From Bin5 sp965242905 (lineage in GTDB: Bacteria > Chloroflexota > Anaerolineae > Caldilineales > Caldilineaceae), in the NCBI GenBank assembly GCA_965242905.1, contig CBDETM010000002.1:1984001-2048000 (forward strand): a stretch of 64,000 bases of DNA, in the 5' to 3' direction. The notes below the pieces were generated by a model. That model ran no database searches, was not told where the DNA came from, and saw only the letters and a list, made by a program, of their open reading frames with translations. A program made the position numbers and the translations under genes. This document shows, piece after piece, positions 8,038-15,498 of this stretch (position 1 is the stretch's first letter; every line of letters begins with the position of its first letter).

Positions 8038-8542
8038 GACTGACGTTGTAACCTATTATTTGGAGATGACGAGCGCGGAGGCGCTGCGGCCGGCGCGGGC
8101 GCCGGTAGAGCCTTTTGCGGTGCGGCGGGCGGAGGTGGCGTTTCCGGCGTTGAATCGCTTTTTCTATAGGGAGGTGGGGCGGGCGTATTCGTGGACGACG
8201 CGGTTGCCGTGGACTGAGGAACATTGGCGGGCGTGGGTGGAGCGGCCCGAAGTGCAGACATGGATCGGGTATGTGCGCGGGACGCCGGCGGGCTATTTTG
8301 AGTTGGATGCGCAGCGTGAGAAGGGAACTAAGCAGGTTGAGCTGGCCTATTTCGGTCTGTTGCCGCCCTTTGTTGGGCGGGGCGTTGGAGGGGCGTTGCT
8401 GACGGAGGCGATCCGGCGGGCGTGGGCGCTTGGCCCGCAGCGGGTCTGGGTGCACACGTGTACGCTGGACCATCCGGCGGCGTTGCCTAACTACCAGAAG
8501 AGGGGGTTTCGCATCTATGATCAGAAAAGGAATGCGGAGTGA
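8027..8542 (+). CDS. GNAT-family N-acetyltransferase
   Basis: A 171-residue acetyl-CoA-dependent acetyltransferase. The GNAT acetyl-CoA signature is PFVGRGVGGALLTEAI (about 120-135), preceded by the beta-strand KQVELAYFGLLP, and the C-terminus has the usual NYQKRGFRIYDQ strand. The frame stays open to 7994, but that part is heptamer repeat; VVTYYLEMTS looks like the real N-terminus, so GTG at 8027, still inside the array, is the best choice, with ATG 8066 as the alternative. The stop overlaps the start of the acyltransferase gene by 26 bases, suggesting coupled translation. The substrate is unknown. Confidence 0.82.
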   Translation: MVSETDVVTYYLEMTSAEALRPARAPVEPFAVRRAEVAFPALNRFFYREVGRAYSWTTRLPWTEEHWRAWVERPEVQTWIGYVRGTPAGYFELDAQREKGTKQVELAYFGLLPPFVGRGVGGALLTEAIRRAWALGPQRVWVHTCTLDHPAALPNYQKRGFRIYDQKRNAE

Positions 8543-9257
8543 CGTTTTCGTTCTCCTCGGGATTTTCTTTCTTGTCGTTCTGTTCCGCCGGGAAAGAGGA
8601 AAGCTTCTTTCGTCGTCGCCGAGTGTGGGGGAGTGGGGCTGGCTGGGGCCGGAGCCGCTGGTCGACAGGCACAGCGCGGATTTGGTCATGTCACCTTCGT
8701 TGCCGCGGCGGGGGAACTGGCTGACGCGTGCAATCGGGCGGCTGTTGTACAGGTTGCTGGGCTGGCGCATCGAGGGCCAGCTGCCGGACGTGCCCAAGCT
8801 GGTGATCATCGGCGCGCCGCACACCTCGCATTGGGATGCCGTGCTGGCGGTTGCGTTTTTTTTGGCCACCGGGCTGGACTGCAGGTGGATGGTCAAGAGA
8901 GAGGCCTGCGATCACGCCTTGGGCGGTCTGATGCGCTGGATGGGCGCCATACCGGTGAATCGACAGGCACCCGGCGGTCTGGCGCAGCAGGTTGTCGACG
9001 AAATGAACCGGAGCGAGAAGTTCGTGCTGGTTCTGACGCCGGAGGGGACGCGCAAGAAGGTAGAGCGTTGGAAGACCGGCTTCTATCGTATCGCTCTCGG
9101 TTCGGGGACGCCTATCACGCTTGCCTATGCCGACTTTGAACGGCGGGTCGCGGGTATCGGTCCGACAGTTTACCCGAGCGGTGATATGGAAACGCAGATC
9201 GAAGAGATTCAGGCCTATTACCGCGGGATCCCGGCTCGAAATCCGGAGTGGTTTTGA
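8517..9257 (+). CDS. 1-acyl-sn-glycerol-3-phosphate acyltransferase-like (PlsC family)
   Basis: The acyltransferase core begins near residue 58. It contains the catalytic H-x4-D box in PHTSHWDAV and the downstream LTPEGTRKKVERWKTGFYRIA block, which corresponds to the EGTR substrate-binding motif. Members acylate lysophosphatidate or related lipids at the membrane. The ATG at 8517 has an AGAGGGGG site about ten bases upstream and adds a possible membrane helix (VFVLLGIFFLVVLF, about 9-22). The ATG at 8688 would give a more typical 190-residue protein, and the stretch between the two looks little conserved. Confidence 0.8.
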   Translation: MIRKGMRSDVFVLLGIFFLVVLFRRERGKLLSSSPSVGEWGWLGPEPLVDRHSADLVMSPSLPRRGNWLTRAIGRLLYRLLGWRIEGQLPDVPKLVIIGAPHTSHWDAVLAVAFFLATGLDCRWMVKREACDHALGGLMRWMGAIPVNRQAPGGLAQQVVDEMNRSEKFVLVLTPEGTRKKVERWKTGFYRIALGSGTPITLAYADFERRVAGIGPTVYPSGDMETQIEEIQAYYRGIPARNPEWF

Positions 9258-9260
9258 ACG

Positions 9261-9310
9261 GCAGTGGTCAGTAACTGCAGCGGTCAGTGGATAGTGGCCA
9301 GAGTGGTCGT
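9261..9310. repeat. Heptamer array
   Basis: Degenerate CAGTGGT/CAGTAAC units fill the gap between the acyltransferase stop and the molybdenum subunit start. Confidence 0.55.
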
Positions 9311-9322
9311 TGAGGTGGATTG

Positions 9323-11626
9323 ATGAGGGCGGTTGGGAGTAGTGTGCCGCGTTTTGATGCGGCGGAGAAGGTGACGGGTGAGGCTGCGTATCCGGGGGAT
9401 ATCGACCTGCCGGGACAGGCGTGGTTGAAGATCGTCTTTGCCGGTGTGCCGCACGCGCGTATAGTGCGGATGGATACGGAGCGGGCGGCGGCGGCGGAGG
9501 GCGTCATCGCCGTTCTGACGGCGGCGGACGTGCCGGTGAACGAGTACGGACTGGTGATGCCGGACCAGCCGGTGCTGTGCGGGTTGGGGAGTTCGCCGCA
9601 GGCGGAGGTGGTGCGCTGGGAAGGGGACAAGGTGGCGCTGGTCGTGGCCGAGACGGCGGCGCAGGCTGAGGCGGCGGCGGGGCTGTTGGAGATCGAGTAT
9701 GAGGCGCTGCCGGTGATTACAAGTACTGAGCAGGCGCTGGCGGCGGACACGGCGCCGCTGCATCCCCACCCATTCAGCAATTTTCCTTACCCGGAAGGGC
9801 GGGACAGACAGTCGAATCTGCTGGTGACGCACCGGTTGCGCTGCGGGGATATCGAGGCCGGTTTTGCTCAGGCGGACGTGTGCGTGGAGGGTGTGTACAG
9901 CACGCACCCGCAGGAGCATGCCTATCTGCAGCCGGAGGCGGGGCTGGCGCACGTGCGTGAGGACGGCCGCATCGAGGTCATCGTGGCAGGGCAGTGGATG
10001 CACGAGGACCAGGAACAGATCTCGCATGCTCTCGGCCTGCCGGCGAGCCAGATCGTGGTGCGCTACCCGGCCGTCGGCGGGGCTTTTGGCGGGCGGGAGG
10101 ATATGTCGATCCAGATTCCGCTGGCGCTGGCGGCGTGGAAGACGGGGCGCCCGGTGAAGTCGGTGTGGAGCCGGGAGGAGTCGATCGTCGGGCACCACAA
10201 GCGGCATGCGTTCGTGATCCGGGCCAAGTGGGGGGCGACGAAAGAGGGCAAGGTGGTGGCGGCGCAGATGGATCTGACCAGCGATTCGGGGGCTTATGCG
10301 TACACGAGTACCAAGGTGCTGGCGAACGCCACGCTGATGTGCCTGGGCCCGTATGAGATTCCGAACGCGCACGTGGACGCGCGCACGGTATATACCAACA
10401 ACTGTCCGGGCGGCGCATTTCGCGGTTTCGGCGGGCCGCAGGCGCATTTTGCGGCTGAGATGCAGATGGCCAAGCTGGCGTGCGCTCTGGAGATGGACCC
10501 GGTGGAACTGCGGATGCGCAATGTTCTGCGCGACGGTTCGCTTCTGGTTACCGGCAGCCTGATTCCCGAAGGTTGTACGACGGAAGAGGTGCTGGCGGAG
10601 GCGGCGCGGCAGGGCGGCTGGGAGGAGCGCGACGGCGAGTGGTCGCTACCGGCTGCCGGGGCAGACGGTACGCCGCCGGACAATGGCAACGGGCTGTTGA
10701 CCACGAGCCTTGACTCTTCGCGCGGCCGGATTGCACGGGGACGGGGGATCGCCGCCTCCTACAAGAACGTAGGGTACAGTTTTGGCTTCCCGGAGCACTG
10801 CACGGCCTGGGTGGAGCTGCACGGCGGGGAGACAGTTGAGCGGGCGCGGGTGGGCTGCGTGGGCGCGGAGGTGGGACAGGGCGCGCACACTGCTTTCATC
10901 CTGATGACCGCGGAGATGCTGGGGCTGTCGCCGGAGCAGGTGGAGCTGGAGGCGGAGGACACGGACGTGACCGGCTCGAGCGGCAGCAGCTCGGCCAGCC
11001 GCATGACGTTCATGGCCGGCAATGCGATACAGGGCGCGGCCGAGCGGGCGATGGCGCTGTGGCGGGATGAGGAGCGGCCGGCGCGGGCCGAGTTCGTCTA
11101 TCATCCGCGGGCCACGACCCCATTTGACCGCGAGACGGGCGCTTGCGATCCGAACATCACCTACGGGTACTGCGCGCAGGTGGCGGACGTGGAGGTGGAC
11201 CGGGAGACCGGGCACGTGACGGTCAGGCGGCTGATCAGTGTCAACGACGTGGGCAGGGCGATACATCCGCAGCATGTGGAGGGGCAGATCGAGGGGGCGG
11301 TGGCGCAGTCGATAGGCTGGACGCTGCTGGAGAACTATCTGCAGGAGGGTGGCGTCACGATCACGCCCCAATTGAGCAATTATCTGATTCCCGGCGTGGC
11401 CGACGTGGCCGAGGAGATCGTGCCGGTGATCCTGGAGCTGCCGGACCCGCAGGGGCCGCTGGGTGCGCGGGGGATGGCGGAGATGCCGTTTTTGCCGACG
11501 GCGCCGGCCATTGCGGCGGCGCTGCACGATGCGCTCGGTGTCTGGTACGATGTGCTGCCGTTTACGCCGGAGGTGGTGTGGCGGGGTATGGCGTCCAGTG
11601 ATGGGGCGCTGACGGCCGGTGGTTGA
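9323..11626 (+). CDS. Molybdenum hydroxylase, molybdopterin-binding large subunit (xanthine/CO dehydrogenase family)
   Basis: A 767-residue large subunit. The N-terminal aldehyde-oxidase a/b hammerhead domain occupies about residues 10-120 (SVPRFDAAEKVTGEAAYPGDI). The molybdopterin-binding domain follows, with GGAFGGREDMSIQ (about 253-265), CPGGAFRGFGGPQ (about 357-369) and VGQGAHTAF (about 518-526). The C-terminal GARGMAEMPFLPTAPAI segment carries the glutamate expected to act as catalytic base. The AYRXGRG-type copper motif of true CO dehydrogenase is not seen, so a purine, aldehyde or aromatic substrate is more likely. A TTG lies just before the ATG chosen. It should pair with the FAD/FeS fusion at 6231. 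Confidence 0.9.
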   Translation: MRAVGSSVPRFDAAEKVTGEAAYPGDIDLPGQAWLKIVFAGVPHARIVRMDTERAAAAEGVIAVLTAADVPVNEYGLVMPDQPVLCGLGSSPQAEVVRWEGDKVALVVAETAAQAEAAAGLLEIEYEALPVITSTEQALAADTAPLHPHPFSNFPYPEGRDRQSNLLVTHRLRCGDIEAGFAQADVCVEGVYSTHPQEHAYLQPEAGLAHVREDGRIEVIVAGQWMHEDQEQISHALGLPASQIVVRYPAVGGAFGGREDMSIQIPLALAAWKTGRPVKSVWSREESIVGHHKRHAFVIRAKWGATKEGKVVAAQMDLTSDSGAYAYTSTKVLANATLMCLGPYEIPNAHVDARTVYTNNCPGGAFRGFGGPQAHFAAEMQMAKLACALEMDPVELRMRNVLRDGSLLVTGSLIPEGCTTEEVLAEAARQGGWEERDGEWSLPAAGADGTPPDNGNGLLTTSLDSSRGRIARGRGIAASYKNVGYSFGFPEHCTAWVELHGGETVERARVGCVGAEVGQGAHTAFILMTAEMLGLSPEQVELEAEDTDVTGSSGSSSASRMTFMAGNAIQGAAERAMALWRDEERPARAEFVYHPRATTPFDRETGACDPNITYGYCAQVADVEVDRETGHVTVRRLISVNDVGRAIHPQHVEGQIEGAVAQSIGWTLLENYLQEGGVTITPQLSNYLIPGVADVAEEIVPVILELPDPQGPLGARGMAEMPFLPTAPAIAAALHDALGVWYDVLPFTPEVVWRGMASSDGALTAGG

Positions 11627-11638
11627 TCAGGAGCGCAG

Positions 11639-12469
11639 GTGATGGCCGCTAAGAGCCGCGACAACCGCGTCAACAACCTCATCTGGGGGGTGTTGCTGTC
11701 GCTGGCGGGCGTTGGGCTGCTGCTGTTCAACCTGGATGTTTTTGTCCGATTTGAGCCCTACGTTCAGTACGGGGCGGCGGCGCTGCTGGGCCTGCTGGCG
11801 CTTTTATTTGTGGGCGGCTATCTTTCGGCGCGCGAGAACTGGTGGCGGCTGATCCCCGGTTGGACGCTGATCGCGCTGGCGGCGATGGTCTACCTGACAA
11901 CGCTGCCGGCGCTGGACCAGCGCATAACGGCCAGCGTGCTGTTCGTGGGGCAGGCAATCGCGTTCGCGCACATCTATCTGCTGGACCGGGACGAGCGCTG
12001 GTGGGCGATCATTCCGGGCGGATTCATGCTGATGTTGGGCGGTACGATCGCCCTGAGCAGTCTGACCGAGGAACCGTCGGTATTGGGTACTGTCCTTTTC
12101 ATCGGCCTGGGGGCCGTTTTTTTTCTGCTCTACCTGCTGGGACAGCGGTGGCAGCTGTGGTGGGCGCTGGTTCCGGGGTCCGTGCTGGTGCTGTTGGGCC
12201 TCTTTCTTTTTTCGGTTGGCCTGGGTCAGGAGAATCTTCCGCTGCGTTTGTGGCCGGTGCTGCTGCCTTTGCTGGGTGCGTGGTTGATCTGGCGGGCGAC
12301 GCGTCCTCTGCCCGGCAGCAAGCTGAATGTGGATGCCGCGTCCGGTCAATCGCGATCGCGCGGCCAGGCGTCTGAGGGCAGCACCCGCCCGCGCCGGCTG
12401 GGCGAGTACAGCGGTCCTGCTCCGGGTGCGACAGTGGAGGTGTTGCCGGACCCGGAGGAGGCGCAGTGA
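11639..12469 (+). CDS. Multi-spanning membrane protein of unknown function
   Basis: A 276-residue hydrophobic protein not assigned to a family. Eight or so membrane helices are visible between residues 14 and 220, arranged as repeated pairs. Each pair is followed by a charged Trp-rich turn (ENWWRLIPGW, DERWWAIIPGGF, WQLWWALVPGS), which suggests internal duplication of a helix-hairpin unit of about 55 residues. The last 50 residues are hydrophilic, rich in Gly, Ser and Arg, and probably cytosolic. It follows the molybdenum subunit by 12 bp with a CAGGAG site before GTG 11639 (ATG 11642 is equally possible), so it may be in the same transcript. Confidence 0.7.
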   Translation: MMAAKSRDNRVNNLIWGVLLSLAGVGLLLFNLDVFVRFEPYVQYGAAALLGLLALLFVGGYLSARENWWRLIPGWTLIALAAMVYLTTLPALDQRITASVLFVGQAIAFAHIYLLDRDERWWAIIPGGFMLMLGGTIALSSLTEEPSVLGTVLFIGLGAVFFLLYLLGQRWQLWWALVPGSVLVLLGLFLFSVGLGQENLPLRLWPVLLPLLGAWLIWRATRPLPGSKLNVDAASGQSRSRGQASEGSTRPRRLGEYSGPAPGATVEVLPDPEEAQ

Positions 12470-12553
12470 ACGGCAGGGCGCGGATAGTGGACAAGACGGG
12501 CCGACAGCGCTTATCATTGCAGTCTGTTCGTCAGGAGACAATGGAGTCATGAA

Positions 12554-12925
12554 ATGGAATTAGGCAGTTTTTCGGTCAGTTTGGCAGTAAAGGATATTGC
12601 AGTCTCGAAGGCCTTTTACGAGAAGCTCGGATTTGAGGAGTTCGGCGGTAACGCAAGCGAGGGCTGGCTAATAATGAAGAGTCCCAGCTGTGTGATCGGC
12701 CTGTTTCAGGGGATGTTTGAACAGAATATTCTGACGTTCAACCCGGGCTGGGACGAATCCGCACAGCCTCTTGATAGCTTTACCGATGTCAGGGAGATCC
12801 AGGAGAAGTTGAAGGCGGACGGGATCGAGTTTGCGAGCGAGGCGGATGAAACGACTACGGGGCCGGCGAGTTTTGTGATTGTGGATCCTGACGGCAATCC
12901 GATCCTTGTTGACCAGCATGTATGA
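12554..12925 (+). CDS. VOC-family (glyoxalase/bleomycin-resistance-like) protein
   Basis: A 123-residue protein with the paired beta-alpha-beta-beta-beta modules of the vicinal oxygen chelate fold. The first module is FSVSLAVKDIAVSKAFYEKLGFEEFG (about 5-30, in two halves) and the second ends with ASFVIVDPDGNPILVDQH (about 105-122). The usual metal-binding first-position His is replaced (SVSLAV), so the metal site may be altered or absent. A CAGGAG site and an overlapping four-codon frame (ATG 12549) precede the start. Substrate and partner are not evident. Confidence 0.82.
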   Translation: MELGSFSVSLAVKDIAVSKAFYEKLGFEEFGGNASEGWLIMKSPSCVIGLFQGMFEQNILTFNPGWDESAQPLDSFTDVREIQEKLKADGIEFASEADETTTGPASFVIVDPDGNPILVDQHV

Positions 12926-12930
12926 AACGG

Positions 12931-12962
12931 CAGTGGTCAGAACTGCAGTAGTCAGTAGTTAG
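12931..12962. repeat. Heptamer array, left of IS982 element
   Basis: CAGTGGT, CAGTAGT and TAGTTAG-like units up to the left end of the IS. Together with 13979-14010 it looks like one array split by the insertion. Confidence 0.65.
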
Positions 12963-13978
12963 TAGGGCCTTATGCTAGTTGTGAAAGGCCAATTTCTTGA
13001 TTTTCAGATAGTCAGGTGCGCCCAAGAGACGGTTGATATAGATGCAGAGGGTATGTGCAGCCAACTTAGTGTAGAGTCGAGCACACAAGCCCCACAACGT
13101 ATGGGCGCGGTTGGTTTCAATCGAGAATTGTGCTTCGAGTTGACTGGTGACGGTTTCGATCATTTGGCGGATCGAGTCATAGAGGCGGCGGATGTGTTTG
13201 GTGAGTTGTTTTTTCTGGTTTTTGCGCCGTTTGCTGAGCAGGCAGATGCGATTGTAATGCCAGAGGTCCTCAGCTGCCGGTGCGCTGACGTAGGCCTTGT
13301 CACCGATGACGATGCGGTTTTTGTGTCCGGCAAGGAGCTCGCGGCCGACAGCCAAGTCAAACTTGCTCGCCGGAGCTAACTCGAAGTCGATAATGAGGCC
13401 ACCCAATGTGATCAGCATATGCAGCTTGTAACCGAAGATCATTATCTTCTTGGAGGAAACCGGCCCATAATCGGCCCCCCAATCGGACCATCTGATGCGC
13501 GATTGCGGCGCCAGATGGAATTTAACCACAGGGACGGGCAGGCTATCGACGACACAATGCTCGTCCCAGTAAAGCTCCGTCCTGGCCAACATCATGCGTC
13601 GCATCTCGTTGATGGTCCCCATCAAGTTTCGTCGCCGCCGATTGAAGCGGCTCTGATCCGGTATGATCGGAAACTTATCCCGATGTGCCTGCATATGACT
13701 GAGCATCTCCGTTTCCACGTCCCATCCCAGGCACTCGCCGATGAGACTGATCGCAATCAATTCACTGTCGCTACACTTAGGCTTCGGCCCGGGTCGTCTC
13801 AAATGTCCTTCCAGTTCCTTGTACATGTCGTCAACCAGCACATACACCCATAGACAGAAGTCGTCAAAGTGGGCTATCATTCGATTGGTCCTCCTGGTGA
13901 GCTACCTTGGTTGGTGGAGACTTCCAAAGTTATCTCACCAGGGGACTTTTTTCAAACGCTAACTAGCATAAGGCCCTA
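12963..13978 (-). mobile_element. IS982-family insertion sequence, apparently complete
   Basis: A 1,016-bp element bounded by perfect 18-bp inverted repeats (TAGGGCCTTATGCTAGTT at 12963-12980 and its complement at 13961-13978), enclosing one full-length transposase on the minus strand. The eight bases outside each end are GTAGTTAG (left) and GTAGTCAG (right), a 7/8 match that fits the target duplication size of the family, though both lie in repetitive DNA. The element sits inside a heptamer array. Confidence 0.88.
12975..13880 (-). CDS. IS982-family transposase
   Basis: A 301-residue DDE transposase. The N-terminal region has the family pattern of PKPKCSDSELIAISLIGECLGWD (about 33-55, split here by eye) and then FPIIPDQSRFNRRRRNL. 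The catalytic core shows an Asp in CVVDSLPVPV (about 108-117), an Asp in IVIGDKAYVS (about 192-201) and a C-terminal Glu region (SIETNRAHTLWGL). Length and order match intact IS982 enzymes and no frameshift is seen, so the copy may be active. GC content is visibly lower than in neighbouring genes, as expected for recently acquired DNA. Confidence 0.92.
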   Translation of the reverse strand: MIAHFDDFCLWVYVLVDDMYKELEGHLRRPGPKPKCSDSELIAISLIGECLGWDVETEMLSHMQAHRDKFPIIPDQSRFNRRRRNLMGTINEMRRMMLARTELYWDEHCVVDSLPVPVVKFHLAPQSRIRWSDWGADYGPVSSKKIMIFGYKLHMLITLGGLIIDFELAPASKFDLAVGRELLAGHKNRIVIGDKAYVSAPAAEDLWHYNRICLLSKRRKNQKKQLTKHIRRLYDSIRQMIETVTSQLEAQFSIETNRAHTLWGLCARLYTKLAAHTLCIYINRLLGAPDYLKIKKLAFHN

Positions 13979-14010
13979 GTAGTCAGTAGTTAGTAGTCAG
14001 TAGTCAGTGG
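13979..14010. repeat. Heptamer array, right of IS982 element
   Basis: Near-perfect CAGTAGT/TAGTAGT heptamers following the right end of the IS, continuing the array at 12931-12962. Confidence 0.7.
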
Positions 14011-14047
14011 CTGCTGACAATCGAAGATTCGGAAAGGGATGGTTTTT

Positions 14048-14845
14048 ATGTCTGAATTTGTTCTTACGCTGGTGCAGATGGATTGTTTGTCTGGTGAGCC
14101 AGAGCGCAATTTTGAGCGGGCGGAGGGGTTTATCGAGGATGCGGCGGGGCGCGGCAGCGATCTGGTGGTGCTGCCGGAGTTGTGGCACAGCTCTATCGAC
14201 CTGGAAAACGCCAGCCGTTACGCTTCGCGGCTGGCGGCGGAGGCGGGCGATGACGGCTGGTTCGGGCGGTTCGCCACGCTGGCCAGAGACAACCACGTCT
14301 GGCTGACGGGTTCGATGCTGGAGAGCCAGGACGGGCAGTTTTACAATACGATGGTGCTTTACAGCCCGGAGGGCAAGCTTGCGGCCTCCTACAGGAAGAT
14401 GCACCTTTTCCGGCTGATGAATGAGGACCAGTACCTGGCGCCGGGTGAGTCCGGCACGATGCACGAGCTACCGTGGGGCTGCGCAGGGCTGGCTATCTGC
14501 TATGATCTGCGATTCCCGGAGCTGTTCCGGCGTTATGCGCTGGAGGGCGCGCGCCTGGTGATTCTGCCGGCGGCGTGGCCGCACCCGCGGCGTATGCACT
14601 GGCGGACGCTGCTGCGCAGCCGGGCGATCGAGAACCAGTGGTTTGTGGCGGCGTGCAACCGCGTGGGGACGTCGGAGGATGTCTCTTTCTTCGGGGCGTC
14701 TGCTGTGATCGATCCGTGGGGTGAGACGTTGATCGAGGGCGGTGAGACGGAGGCGCTGCTGACGGTGCGGATAGATTTGGAGACGGTGGAGGCGACGCGG
14801 GCGAAGATCCCGATTTTTGCGGACAGGCGGCCGGAGTTGTATTGA
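14048..14845 (+). CDS. Carbon-nitrogen hydrolase (nitrilase/omega-amidase family)
   Basis: A 265-residue nitrilase-superfamily enzyme with the full catalytic triad: Glu44 in VLPELWH, Lys117 in SYRKMHLF and Cys151 in ICYDLRFPE. The GxxICYDLRFPELFR pattern and the length are those of omega-amidases and related aliphatic amidases, which hydrolyse short-chain dicarboxylic monoamides in the cytoplasm. ATG 14048 was preferred over ATG 14039 because the family starts directly with the first strand (FVLTLVQMD). It is probably a stand-alone gene, since a strong terminator follows at 15016. Confidence 0.9.
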   Translation: MSEFVLTLVQMDCLSGEPERNFERAEGFIEDAAGRGSDLVVLPELWHSSIDLENASRYASRLAAEAGDDGWFGRFATLARDNHVWLTGSMLESQDGQFYNTMVLYSPEGKLAASYRKMHLFRLMNEDQYLAPGESGTMHELPWGCAGLAICYDLRFPELFRRYALEGARLVILPAAWPHPRRMHWRTLLRSRAIENQWFVAACNRVGTSEDVSFFGASAVIDPWGETLIEGGETEALLTVRIDLETVEATRAKIPIFADRRPELY

Positions 14846-15044
14846 GGGGGTGGGGTTGGCTGGCGGGTGAGATTGGGATGACCCGCGAAAGACAGTGCAA
14901 GGCGCTATGCGAGGACGCCAATCCTAGCTTTCTTGCACTCTTGATGTTTGACCGCGCGCTGGGGTTGCGACTGCGCGTCGCCAGTTAGGGCGCTGGGCCA
15001 GGCAGGGGAGTAAAAGGCATCCTGTAAAACAGGATGCCTTTTTT
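14846..15044 (+). other. Structured untranslated region, possible small RNA, ending at terminator
   Basis: No reading frame of note. Two inverted pairs precede the terminator: GCGGGT (14863-14868) with ACCCGC (14881-14886), and AGTGCAAG (14894-14901) with CTTGCACT (14932-14939). It may be a structured 3' tail of the nitrilase message or a separate small RNA; no family was recognised. Confidence 0.3.
15016..15044 (+). terminator. Strong intrinsic terminator
   Basis: A perfect 10-bp stem (GGCATCCTGT with ACAGGATGCC), a 3-base AAA loop and six T residues. AAAA before the stem could let it act on the other strand as well. Confidence 0.93.
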
Positions 15045-15131
15045 GATGGGAACCTTTTTGGAATCACCAAGTTTTGGTAAGCAGTTCTCGCGGCGTTGCG
15101 TAATACGTCCGGCTCTCGTGCGATGAAGGCC

Positions 15132-15314
15132 CTAACTGCGTCTTGACGCATGCGATTTGCGAACATGCGCTTGCGGGACCGATTTGCGGAATTCACTGGG
15201 TTTGTCTGGCCGTTGCAGCGAGGCACGTATTTTCGCCTTTTTTTCTTCGGCGATTTTGCGGTCCTCGGGCGTTAGTTTGTCAGTGAGTTCGTTGAACTTT
15301 CGCCGCTTGCTCAT
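15132..15314 (-). pseudogene. Truncated HigA/XRE-type antitoxin remnant
   Basis: A 60-residue frame whose first 34 residues (SKRRKFNELTDKLTPEDRKI, then EEKKAKIRASL) resemble the N-terminal helix that precedes the HTH in HigA-type XRE antitoxins (pattern KFxELTxKxxPExR). The helix-turn-helix that should follow is missing and the last 25 residues are unrelated and basic, so this looks like a broken copy. Its ATG overlaps the stop of a 38-codon frame upstream (TGATG), the coupling typical of toxin-antitoxin pairs, and AAGGAGG precedes it. Assignment rests on a short resemblance only. Confidence 0.4.
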
Positions 15315-15430
15315 CAGAGTAGACCCTCCTTTCGCAGTTCTTCAACGTGTTGATCGTACAGGCCATCAGCGATTGGCGCGTGCTTGGCGTGAGGCCTGAC
15401 GTCTTGCGCAGCATGCCGCGCGGCAGTCAT
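15314..15430 (-). CDS. 38-residue small ORF coupled to the antitoxin remnant
   Basis: A small frame from ATG 15430 to a TGA that overlaps the next ATG. The sequence is hydrophilic and ends with DQHVEELRKEGLL, a helical tail. It could be the leftover end of the toxin partner of the following antitoxin-like frame, or a chance frame. No family was recognised. Confidence 0.3.
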   Translation of the reverse strand: MTAARHAAQDVRPHAKHAPIADGLYDQHVEELRKEGLL

Positions 15431-15498
15431 GTCGAAGTGACCGAACCTGCCGCAAGAGAGGCCCCGCACCGGGAGGGCGGGATCTCCTGCGGCGAGGG

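Noticed and set aside
9323..11626. Calling the molybdenum subunit a CO dehydrogenase (CoxL)
   Set aside because: The AYxCSFR active-site motif of form I CoxL is not seen; only the general family pattern is present.
14846..15015. A tRNA gene in the stem-rich tract after the nitrilase gene
   Set aside because: No T-loop (GTTCRANNC) or acceptor stem of seven pairs can be laid out; I saw no convincing tRNA anywhere in the window.
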